Assembly (NCBI GenBank): GCA_008508345.1
Contig: QNGE01000138.1
Span: 16,828 to 80,827 of the forward strand
From: Paragonimus westermani
Lineage: Eukaryota; Platyhelminthes; Trematoda; Plagiorchiida; Troglotrematidae
Length of the DNA stretch: 64,000 bases
Direction of reading: 5' to 3'
Shown: positions 1 to 10,800 of the stretch, piece after piece
Layout of the letters: each line of letters starts with the position of its first letter
Position numbering within the stretch: position 1 is the stretch's first letter
Made by a program: the position numbers and the translations under genes
Notes under the pieces: model-generated
What the model was told of the DNA's origin: nothing
Database searches by the model: none
Seen by the model: the letters and a program-made list of their open reading frames with translations, nothing else

Positions 1-500
1 CGACTGGTGTAAGGTGCGAGGTGGACAGACAATGACCTGGCGTAGGGAAATGAAGTCGTTCACGAAGGGGTTGGCCACCGTGGGTCGTGTTCGTCTCCCG
101 GGCTGGGGCCCGCGCGACTCACAGAGTCGGTGGCTGGAGACTCTAGGTGAGATGGTGGTTAATCGAGCTCAGTGGCGTGAGTGTTGTCGTTGTTTGTCCG
201 AGTTGTCTGTGAAGTGAATGCATTCAGTGACGCGGGGTAGTGAAAGCCGTAAGGAAGCTGTCTTGCTGATGGCGCCTTACTCTCACTTGCAGCTCGGTTG
301 TGTTGTTTGCAGGGTGTAAGCACCTTGATGTTAAATGTTTGAATATGGAGGTAGTCATTTTCGGTAGTTAGGTCCCTTGCCGTCCTCTTTTCTTTCTTCT
401 TCTCTCTCTTCCTATATAGGGTTTGCTTTATCTTCATGGTTGTGTGGCAGTTAAGCATTAGTGCGAACCGCTGATGTATTGCTGTCTATGATGATGATAA
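1..500 (+). mobile_element. RTE-like LINE, 3' end (coding tail plus 3' UTR)
   Basis: An open frame from base 2 to 217 encodes the C-terminal tail typical of RTE-type LINEs in flatworms. Visible blocks are DWCKVRGG, LPGWGPRDSQ, WLETL and NRAQWRECC, ending in LSVK. A 3' UTR of about 270 bases follows and ends in a short GAT-rich run near 486-500. The same tail and UTR occur inverted at 63422-64000, which defines the 3' end by comparison. The element continues leftwards out of the window, so its RT and endonuclease are not visible here. The RTE assignment is family knowledge; the match between the two ends is seen directly. Confidence 0.72.
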
Positions 501-514
501 TGTATACACTATCC

Positions 515-650
515 CAAATGTCGCTTCTGGTCCGTCGTTCTTCCGACTTTGAGACTTGCCTTTTAGTTCCGGAATGTACGCAACACACTACCCACAAACG
601 AAGCTGCCTACTACACAACAGCGATACTGCTCAGTTGATTGTAGAAGGTT
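515..650 (+). repeat. Unclassified dispersed repeat, copy 1
   Basis: This stretch resembles 21235-21390 on the opposite strand at both DNA and peptide level. Shared peptide blocks are SLLVR, LLVPECTQ/PLVPKCTQ and TTHKR. It begins just after the RTE 3' tail. I do not recognise the element it comes from. Confidence 0.5.
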
Positions 651-679
651 TTCACAGGCCTGAAAACGTTCGTTAGCTA

Positions 680-3640
680 ACAAGTCCATAGGTGGATTTT
701 CATTTTTTCAAATAAATACCTGAACAAATTTCGTTAGGTTACACTAAGTTGGTACGTGGACCGAAATGGTGACAAATTTCGCTTGCAAGTGTTCAGGATA
801 ACAACCTGGCAATGCAAAGAATGGGATGTACTAGCGGAGTTTACATTGCGGATTACATTCAAGTTTGTTTTTTTCGTTTAACTTCGTGAAAATTCTCCAC
901 TTCTGAGAACACATTTGACTGAAGTGTGGAAAACAGGCTGTACAGTCGCACAACGGCAAAACTGAGCTTCAAGAGCAGATACTGCCACAGTACAATAATC
1001 TAACCGATGTACAACTTCCACCTGGCACTATTCTATCATCAATGGTTCAGCATTTTTATGCTGATCAATTCACACGAACGGAATACGGTCGAATGTTAGG
1101 TTGTTCTGAATTTTGTGGGGAGTACGAATTCTGTGTATGTGCGAATTTTGAGTTGGTCGGAATGTTTGTTCCTGATCAGGTACGCCCTTATTTTGTTTCT
1201 GTGCATTTTTGCTAAGAACTTAGATATTGAACACTTCCTTAAATGGCCATCTAAATGCAGTCGTATGGGCTTATACCGCTGACTTTAATTTGTCAATTCT
1301 ACAGACTCTACAACGGACGACCAATTTTCCAAACAACATTTTGATTCCAAAATCCACCAGTTGTCCACACCATTGTTTTCCTGAATTGTCCTTACCTGCA
1401 CATCAGTGTTTCGTTCTTGTTACACATCTCTGTAACAAATGTTCAAGTCAGTACCTGTAGCTACGTAATACAGCTGTCGTAAGCTGTCATCTTTCAGCAG
1501 TAGACTACGTAGCCATAGAAGGAATCGTGGCATTAACTCATGGACATGCTAACCAATTAACACTCAAGACACAGTGCTGTGTCTTTATAAAACCATCGAC
1601 ATAAATATCCAAATACCGTGCGTATCACACTGTAGTTGTGTGCCAGCTTTCGACATCCGAATGAAATGAAGTAAACCATTCATACTATCAGCATGAATGC
1701 ATAGTTCCCATTAATTCTATCAATAGGTGTATTGCTAGTAACTATCCTTGACTCTGATGTGGGCTACTTTTTCTTAAGCGAGTAACCAATGAACTGATTT
1801 CAACGGTTGGCTGACTGAATCGACTCGTACTGACCCATAATGATGGAGACGTGTCAAGTGTTGAAGTCTAAGAAATATTGCGGTGCTGTATCACACGATT
1901 GGTTGAGGGACCAGGCGTTAATTCACAATTACTTTGCACTGGCTTGTTTGTAACATTTAAGACAGTGTACCATCAATATTAGTTGATAAAGTATTTTTTG
2001 GAATGCGGCAAACCACTTTATACCGTGAAAAACTTGAATATCAAAATTGGGTCAGTTGGGAGTGTCATAGGAAAACACTTGCGCAAACCCGGCTAAACAG
2101 TAGATCCATAGTGGGTTTTCCGTCAGACCAAGAACAGTCGCGTCTTAGCGTTTCACGAGACGTCAGCTATACACCATAAAAAACCACCCTTGTGTGTGCA
2201 TAGGCGAACGACATTGAAATTGCACTACCTCGGTAATCCATTCCATATAGACCACCTACTAATTATCTGTCATTTAGCGTCTCATTCCTTCATTGTTCAT
2301 TCCTTGCATCCATACTTGTCTAATACTCTCACATAATTCTACTGAATCCCGTATGTCGAATCTTTGTGCAGTGAGTGAAAATTCAAACGTTAACACATGT
2401 CGCTTACGGAGATCTTGTTGCTAGCTAGACATCCTCCAATATTTCAGCTGTACGCACCCACTCGTTTGCCACTCCGGTTATCATTTCCTGTACCTAGCTG
2501 GCAAGTACGAACGAACTGTGCTCAAGAACAGCCCACCTAAAAATCTTTGCTTTTTCTAAATTAAAATTGAACAGAATTGTTTCAAAAGCTTGAAAAGTCC
2601 GGAGAAACTTTATAGCTTGGTAAAGCTGACGGGTTATATGTTGGAGGCGGTAACAAGTTTTATCTTACTTAGGGTTGATGCGCGAAGGAAGTGTCATGGT
2701 TGTACGGGAACTGATCCTCTGCCAGAACATCCGAACGTTTGTAGAAAAACGATTGGCATGGTTACCCATTTTCTTTGACATAACGGCATGTAGTAATTCA
2801 GTCAAACTGGTTACCTACCAGCTCAAGATGTAAGCCGCTAAAATGTAGACATATATTAAGGCAGCAAAGAAACTGTATCTATTTTTAGTACCTACTGTCA
2901 GCAAGGGCTACTTTTCCAAACCACTAAATCCTCTTCCCAACCATGTGACTCCCTAAGGAAGCATATATTAACTTCCTGTGAGTCCACCTTATGGACCGTT
3001 CAGAGTAATTTAAACGCTGTCCACCGGGAACAACTGCCTCATAACCTTGACAATTCTAGCTCAACACGTTAGCAAAGCGTTCTACATTGCTGTTCTTTTG
3101 GGGAATGCGCTGATTTAGCTAATATGATCAATGAAATATTGGCAATATATGCATGAACAAACGTCAACGCTCTGAACTTTAGCACTGACCAGTCATCAAA
3201 AGTGAAATCCTTTCGATCAAAAGTTTTGAGAACATCTCACTTACCTCTGGTACCCCACCTCCATATAAAGCATATAAAACATTCGGACTATAAAGAGAAC
3301 ACTATATTGTAGTATGGTTTATACGACTTATTGATCGTTTGAACAGCAACCAAAAACTTGGACAACATCTGTACATGTATCTGACTGTTCACAGGGGTTA
3401 ACTTACGCAATTAAAGCTATTACGAAACCAGTTGGTGGATTTTTTTACCACCGATATTCCTATTTCCTGTATCAATGAACTGAGCAGTGCTGAAGTCTGA
3501 AACATATCAGTGGCGCCTTTGCAACCATGGTGTAAATAATTTTGATGAAAAATGTTAACTCCTGAAATTGTCCAGGTACGTATAAAGATGTCAAACTGGA
3601 ATGCCAGTTTAAAATGATCTTGGATAAAACTGTCATCAGG
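680..3640. other. Non-coding stretch, nothing recognised
   Basis: No frame on either strand shows a recognisable protein motif, and no exon with convincing splice sites was found. It lies downstream of the last visible FAM161 exon, so it is probably intron of that gene or intergenic sequence. Confidence 0.4.
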
Positions 3641-3645
3641 TAATT

Positions 3646-3775
3646 CGCAAGATGGTAATACCATTTCGTATGTTCTCGTCAGTTGCTAACACATAACAGC
3701 GGTGAAAATAAAAAATGTTTAGGCGATTTAAGTTCATGCATCAAGTCAACGTATACACTGGTCTGTCATTGGTCA
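3646..3775 (+). repeat. Inverted arm, left (pairs with 4248-4376)
   Basis: Reads as the reverse complement of 4248-4376 with very few mismatches over about 130 bp, from GCAAGATGGTAAT at the outer edge to CTGTCATTGGTCA at the inner edge. The inner edge runs into three TCATTGG-type repeats (3766-3786). Confidence 0.85.
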
Positions 3776-3790
3776 TTGGTCATTGGACTG

Positions 3791-4249
3791 ATGCAGGCCA
3801 TCCAAAGGACGTATAATGCAGCTACACTGCGCTTACTCAGTCGCACCAAATCGCTTACCCTTCCTCACATCAAGACGCGGACTTCAGAGCTGTCCACTTC
3901 ACACTGTATCTACCAGTTCACCTGCAGCTGCGGTGACGTTTACATTGGCAGAACTGATCGATCCCTGCGCCTTAGAATGAAGGAACACGTGCCCAAGTAT
4001 ATCGAGGACTTGATGTGTGGTGTGACCCGACGCGACCCTACCAAACAACGCAAGCCGGCTTCTTCGATCGCCAGACACCTGCTAGAGACCGGTCATGTGG
4101 TCGACCCGACAAACGCTTTCCGCGTGTTGATGCGTCATCACAAGCCTGTCATTCTTAAATCACTCGAAGCGCTGCTAGTCACGCGTAGCAAGCCGGTCCT
4201 CTGTGTGCAAAAGCTATTGACCTTGAACCTCCGTCTGCCATGGTTTTGA
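3791..4249 (+). CDS. GIY-YIG endonuclease domain of a Penelope-like element (partial)
   Basis: The frame encodes the RT C-terminal linker (QAIQRTYNAATL) followed by a GIY-YIG nuclease module. Visible nuclease features are CIYQFTCSCGDVYIGRT, a downstream RLRMKEHVP block, and SIARHLLETGHVVD. The paired cysteines before YIG are typical of Penelope-like endonucleases. This domain nicks target DNA for insertion. The product here is non-autonomous because the RT is absent. The frame is open in its upstream inverted arm as well, but the arm is terminal repeat rather than coding. Recognition of the domain is firm; activity is unlikely. Confidence 0.75.
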   Translation: MQAIQRTYNAATLRLLSRTKSLTLPHIKTRTSELSTSHCIYQFTCSCGDVYIGRTDRSLRLRMKEHVPKYIEDLMCGVTRRDPTKQRKPASSIARHLLETGHVVDPTNAFRVLMRHHKPVILKSLEALLVTRSKPVLCVQKLLTLNLRLPWF

Positions 4250-4376
4250 CCAATGACAGACCAGTGTATACATTGACTTGATGCATGAACTTAAATCGCC
4301 TAAACATTTTTTATTTTCACCGCTGTTATGTGTTAGCAACTGACGAGAACATACGAAATGGTATTACCATCTTGCA
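4248..4376 (-). repeat. Inverted arm, right (pairs with 3646-3775)
   Basis: This is the authentic 3' terminal region of the Penelope-like element, since the same sequence follows the GIY-YIG coding region of the second copy (15001-15829, minus strand). The left arm is therefore the displaced, inverted duplicate. Confidence 0.85.
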
Positions 4377-4564
4377 AAACCGGTCTTCTGATTTCACTGT
4401 TCAAATTCGTAACTGGGGAAGGATGTTTTATATGTCATCAGGTAGTTTTACGGACGGTTGTATGTAAGATATAAAACGCAAGGAGTTGCCCAAGTACCAT
4501 GCAGTTTTACGTCACTGACAGTCTAAATCTTATTCATAAAAACAACCTTATCAAGTAGACTTAC

Positions 4565-4893
4565 GATCAAGGCCATTTCTTCTGTTTCTTTCCAAACGCT
4601 CAATTTTGCGCATTTCCGAACGTCTTCGACGTTCCTCCATCCCTACAGGCACAGCACTGGAGTTTAGAAGGCGCTCTGCTCGAATTTTGCGTTTCACTCC
4701 TCGCAGAAGTTCGTCTTCTTGCGAGCGTTCAGTACGATCTTCAGTCACAGTTCCAGGAAGTCCTTGTGTATCGGTGGCTACGTCGACAATCTCTTTTGTG
4801 GGAGGCGGTCTTCGGTTAAACGTTCGTCCACGAGATCTTGCCCAAGGGTGATGATTATGGTTATGTGGGTGAAACATTCTGTCCCTGGTGCGA
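4565..4893 (-). CDS. FAM161: FAM161 exon after the 8.8-kb intron
   Basis: A pyrimidine-rich acceptor (TGTCTGTCTAG) precedes 4893, and a strong donor (GATC|GTAAGT) follows 4565. The single leading base completes the TC- codon left by exon 14114-13700, so the phase agrees across 8.8 kb. The peptide has a His/Pro/Arg-rich start, RTFNRRPPP (compare RFKARPIP in FAM161A), then EDELLRGVKRKIRAERLLN and a basic coiled segment. It ends with one base of a split codon, so at least one more exon lies to the left. Confidence 0.78.
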
Positions 4894-7800
4894 CTAGACA
4901 GACATGAAGAAATAGAATAGATATTCAATAAGCAAGATTTCCGAGACTGTCCATCGTGATACAGATAATACGGCTTCAGACATGCTGATATTTTCAAGCC
5001 TAAAATGCATTTTTGCAGGACAACCATGTAACTCATCTACCTGTTATTCACGCTAGATACGAATTAAATGTGAGCTATTGATCAATAACTTTACGTGTAC
5101 CACCAAATAACAAATGTTCCATTGTGAAATGGAATCATTTTGTGTGGAATATCAGATATATGTAGGGGAGGAAAATATGAAACCCGCCTTCATATGTGTA
5201 GCGGATAGACATAAATGATTGTGAAAAGACCAATTTAAGATTAATCTAAGAAAGTAAACGATCCAAACCCGTAAATGTAGCCAACAAATCAGGCATTCTT
5301 TGTAATGGTTTATAACAGTCAACTGGGAGTTCCAAATTAAATTCATACGACTTAATTAACTAAAAAATTTGCAGACGTAGATTGTGGTTAGACGTGTTCA
5401 GTAATCCGACTGTTGACTCACTGGTGTGTACTCCGCAACTATGTCCCAAATCATCCTTCCCTACTCTATCAGATGATTCCTAGTGAAACGGGTCACAACG
5501 GTGTTTGTCGGAAGTTTTCGGGGTTGTGCAATTTTTTGAAACGTGGGATAAATCCACTAAAACATTGACTTTTCGTTAAGGCAACTTTAAGCTGAGTTGA
5601 TGTTTGCCGAAGCTTGGTTCAATTTTGAAGATACTCTACCGACGATTTCCTGAATCTGCATTTTGAACTTGTACCCAAAATAATTTGATCCATGTAGCAA
5701 AATGGCTCTCTTCGTTTGGAACAAACGCCAAGTGCTTCTTTTTTAAACAATGATCTGAAAGACGATTCGACTGGTTTCATGGGATAAGCACACTCGTATA
5801 TACTCATGGTTTCCTATTTCGCTTAACCGACTGCCTATAGCATATACCCGATGAACCGTGTTGATGCAAATTAACGTTGTACAACCACAATGGTTGTGTG
5901 AGTGAAACCGGCTCTTAATCGGCGCAAAGTTTGCAAGCTTAAGCATTAAAGAAATGAAAAAAAGAAGAAATGGAGACTAGATAAAGGCACTCTGCGAACA
6001 AATGATTTTTGCGAGGACGAAAACAGTAGATATATTTCAAAAGTATTACAAATATTCTGGGTGTGGATTAAGCCATCACTGTGTTGTTGATAAGCCGTTG
6101 AAAATGTCTGGAATGTCCAGTCAATTTGCAAATTTCACCAGGCAAAATTGAGTTTCGTAACTGGTGTTGCTTTTTAAATCGAAATGGTGTTCTGATTTTA
6201 TTTAGGGTTAGAATTAACAAGGGTAAACTAAGAATAGTCTTACTTTACTACTGAATTTTAGGCGGGGGGAGGTGCCAAATGCACCGTTCCTTTAATCACT
6301 GCATGTTCTCCGTTTTAGTACCATTTCTTACAGTGAGCACGTTTTCTACAAAATTTCTACTTCTTCCTGCAGAAAATTGTCGGTTTTGCGGTGAACTACA
6401 GAAGCGGACGCTATACCAGTTGATTCAATTCTCGGTAGGTTATGAACAAGTGAATATATCCACGGATGCAATTGCATCTCTCAGATGTAATCAACTGTTG
6501 GATAATGACCCGTTTCGGTGACTTATCCTCACTGATGATGATTCTGAAATGTACTCGTGAAGACTTCGAGAGTCCAAGAGCTCTCACATTTATTGACGAT
6601 GCCCACACAACAAATACCACACAGTTTACTTTTTCAGTCCCCTCACCTTATTTAAATGAGGCGCGTAGTAATCGGGTAATGCGCTAATAAAAAATAGGCT
6701 AACAACCTGCTTGAAATTTCATCACAATTTAGTCATCTTGATTAGTTGCCCTCTGATCAATGTAGTCTCGGTTTTGAAGCAAAGGAAAGATGCTAGCTCA
6801 CTGGGCTTATTGATGAACATGCCGCTGGTTTTGCTGAGTTATCCGCACAGTCAGAACAATTCGTAACCAGGGGCAACAAGATCCGTGGGAAAATGATAAG
6901 GCTTTCACAGCCATGAAATTCACTCCATTCTGATATTTCCCTGGCAAAATACACCGTTATCCAGAAGGCTGGAAGATTCGTCATCGCTGAAAGCACTTTC
7001 AGTTGGATGGATGTGATGGTCTGAAATCCTACTGGTGTTAGTACGCTTTGTGTCAACGACCACAATGCTGGTGATTGATTTAAATCGACTAAACTGGAGT
7101 CTCGAGTGAATTTTCGTCTGAAATCGGTACAAAGTGTGCACACGATCAGAAGGTACGCAGATATTAGTTTAGAAAATAAGAAAGACTGATAAGGAAAGCA
7201 ACTGGTAACAGTCTGAAAATAAGCCACAGACTTTAACTACATAATTTAAAAAAACAGCCTAATAAAACGAAGTAAAACTGTTAGAGAATAAGAGATCATT
7301 CACGATTCTTTTCTGTTGCGTCTACCGTACTAAACCAAAATACAAGGATTGGAGCGCAAAGTCCAGTTTGGATGGCGACACATATATATCTACTGAGATT
7401 TAAGAGCAAAACTATATTCTACTGCTTCCTTACGGAGTGAGCCCGCCAAGAAGTTTCTCTGAATGCAAAATCTGCGATTGAATTTGGCTAGTGTTCAATT
7501 TGAAATATTCCGACGACTTGAACTTTGATATCAACTGAATGAAAACACTTGTGATCAATAGCGTTTCTCTTTAAGGTTTCGGTTGGTTTAAAAATTGTGC
7601 TGCTATGCGTAATTTTGTCAGCTGTATCTTCACTGCATTTTTCTCGGGTTTCGCACTGTTCTACACAGTCCACTCAGATTAGTAAATAGGATGATAAGAT
7701 AAACTGCTGTTCTAATATTTTGATGTACGGTGAAGTTTCAGTGAGTACGATGCGTACCTCATGACCGCTGACGACAACAACAGAACCGGTGGTGTTCTTT

Positions 7801-10800
7801 TGCTACATTCTGACCACTAACTCCGTACTACTACTCACACCGACAAGTAAATACTGTCAGTAGACTGCACTACTGGTGAACCTTGCTATATTTACAACTC
7901 CTGTAAGATCACCCGTGTAGTGTTCTGTTTAACGCTAAACAATTTTTATAATGTCCGTATAAAGGTTCTACCTTAGAGAGTATGTTTGGACTTCAAATTA
8001 ACGAATCATTTTGTGAGAACTCAATTTTAACTGAGAATAATGTCGTGCGATAAAGTGTATGTAAACTACAATGGGAAGGGCTGTGTTGCCAGTTACTGTC
8101 GATCACACTACTGTTTTAGCCGTTATTTTGCAAACGAATGTGTTGACTGATAACTCCGTTCTCGATCTTCTCCAGAGCCCTTGTTCTTCTAAAACAGACT
8201 TCTATACAGGCAGAATATATGCTCAACCTTCTACGGTTTGTTTTTAACTATTGTTCTCTACTTACAGCTTGGCAGTGAAAATTTACAAACGTAACGTAAG
8301 CTTGTATACGAATTATTTCCCAACCTCTCAATTTGCCGATTCATCCATGTATTCTAGCCAAGACAGTGGTTCATGTTTGAAGAGCAGTTAGTAACTTTTC
8401 TGATAATATAAACCACTTATGCAAATCACTTGTGGACGGCCATTTATCCAGGTCAACACCACTTGTTCTTTGTCCTGCCTAGTCGCTATGTTTGGACAGA
8501 CGGCCTCAACCGTTGTTATGACAACAACACCGTAGGGATTGAAAACAGATCAGATGCAAGTGGTTGGCTAGCAACGCCATATCGAAGGTAGTTTTCTATT
8601 CATTTCAAACAGCATCAGCAAAATGACCAAACTTTTCGTGCTGATTTGTTTCATGTGTTCTGCTTGGTCTGGACTTGCTGGTGAATGCTCTGTTTGTTTG
8701 CTAAACGTACACCTTACTTTTCTGCACATATTTACGTCCACTTGAAAATGAACATTCTTGACCGGTTACCCGGAGATGTTTCAGGTCTGCCTTTGAAATC
8801 CATCTTGTCTGTAAAATCATGTGCAAATTTCCTCAACCTTCCATAGAACTAGCAGGCGTACTCTTCTGCATTGTTGAGTGAGTTGTTTTAGTACGTTTGT
8901 TTTCAATTCACTCACGTCCACTTTGTGATTGAATTGTGGCTTCAATAAGTTTAGTTGTTTCACGCTTGGTTATTTGAACAGTTGAATTATATTTGAAGAA
9001 GGGAAGGAATAATGTTGCGTACGTTTTCTTTCGTGCTGTCTTATCAACCGTTGTTTTGGCGTTTTCAGGAAAGTTTGGAACGTTCCGTTTATCAACAGGT
9101 CTCAGTATGCGTTAATCGGTGCAAACACTGTGTGTTACTCAATGATAACCTTGAACTACACAAATAGATTCGGCAAGCGATGGTTGTTTTCTCAAAAAGT
9201 TCAACCTTCCAGATGTATTTAATATGAAGGGATAAATTGTTTGTCCTGAATTCTGAAATGATTATTGTAATATTCAAGGCTGAGTTACACAATCAGATAT
9301 GCTTTCCAGCCAAATAGCTTCGAATGGAAACACCGGGCCAGAATTTCTCATACCAGTATTACACATGTATCCTAAATTCTCAGTTTCAACTGAGGTCCAC
9401 GTTTTTGTGAGGTGACTATAATGACCTATCTAAACATTAGGTTTAAATCGCCGTCAAACTATAGATATCCACTAGCGAAGAACCTCAATAGAAGTGAAAT
9501 TCTAGCTCTTTCTTCAAGAGCTTTACGGAAGAATGTGGTTAGAGAAAAAGATTACGACCGATTGTGCATATTAATGTACACTAAATTGCATGAATTGTAT
9601 ACTGCTATATAAAGTTTGTGCATTCTGTATTACATATTGCATTACCATACCATTATACATATACGGTACAATACAGTGTATTATTGCCCAGCCACTCCAA
9701 ACCCTGACCACTCACTAGTAGTTTTATCCCAGTAATCACATTATTTAACGTACGAGTTTTCACAGTTGAAATTTATATTGCCATAGAAAGCTACAGAAGT
9801 ATAACAGCACTTGTGTACTAAACTTGGGTTAACAATTTGTAAACAAACATCCTGAACATTACATGTCTTGTCCATCGACTAGTTCGCCATTTCGCCTTGC
9901 GGTGTACAAACAGGAAGAATTTGGCCTACCAGGGTCGAATTTTAATGTAGAAACCAGAAAAAAACATGAGTACACGTAAACTTATCATTCTCTATTTAAG
10001 TAAGTCGCTAGAAACAAGTAGATTATCTGGTAAAAACTTGAATTGAGCAAACAAAATAATTGATGCAGTGCTTTATAACAAAATGCAAGTAAATATTTTA
10101 ATGGATCCCTACTTAGGTTGTTTACTGGATGTAAGAGATAACAACCATCTTCTCATGACAGTATGCAGCCCGGACAATTAAACAGTGTTGATGCTTAGTA
10201 CATAAAATATTCCCCAACAACTCAATTGATCCTTAGTGGAATATTTTGTCTAAACAACCTTAATATATATCAGCACTTCCAAACTGTTGTAAATGTGAGT
10301 TCGGCCTGTGATCAAAAGCGCAAACCTTAGGCACAGCGTTGAGACTTTAGGCGGAATCCTCAGATGAAGTGTGTCTTTTATTCACAGAGAAGTAACCAAT
10401 GCAGTTTCCTGAGCATATCAACTGCATAATTACCGTCAGTATTTGCCATAGAGTAGCAGACTTGAATTAAGGAGGTTAAATCAGATAATTGCCTTTGATC
10501 CGCTAAGTACACTCCATTTCGATGGGGCTTGGTTTACCCTCACTCTTGTGCTACATCGTGTCCAATTGCTTTCATGCCTCGGATAATTTCATCTTCGTCT
10601 CTTAATCCACAGTACATGTCCACAACATAATCCAGGTGAAATTCTGCATGACGAACTTTAGTTCTTCCCCGCATCACATGCTGTTCTTATAAGAAACAGA
10701 GCAAAAACATAATTGCTGAGACGGTTCTGCAGCTGTCAGTTGCGTGACATTCCTATTCACTTCGTTTCGGTCACCGCAGTGTATGCTTGTATTCTGAAAG

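Larger units (their letters stand above)
3645..4404 (+). mobile_element. Penelope-like element fragment with inverted arms
   Basis: A short coding remnant (3791-4249) is bracketed by long inverted arms of about 130 bp (3646-3775 and 4248-4376). The 3' end is set near 4404, because homology with the second copy at 15001-15829 continues past the arm to about there. The reverse transcriptase is missing apart from its last residues: the left arm, an inverted copy of the 3' region, abuts the RT-to-endonuclease linker. Penelope-like elements are known for 5' truncation and for terminal repeats in unusual orientations, and this copy fits that. It lies to the left of FAM161 exon 4893-4565, probably in its next intron. 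Confidence 0.75.

Noticed and set aside
3766..3786. Three TCATTGG-type short tandem repeats
   Set aside because: Too few units for a CRISPR or satellite; most likely slippage at the Penelope arm junction.
4606..4907. Plus-strand ORFs of 81 and 62 codons over the FAM161 exon
   Set aside because: They are shadows of exon 4893-4565, which has phase-consistent splice sites and family motifs on the minus strand.
6793..7227. 144-codon minus-strand ORF and an almost open plus-strand frame over the same region
   Set aside because: Neither strand shows a domain I can name. Stops and low complexity suggest old repeat or chance.
9412..9612. Intact 66-codon plus-strand ORF inside the large FAM161 intron
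   Set aside because: No recognisable motif, no clear promoter or splice sites, and its length is not unusual for chance in this AT-rich sequence.
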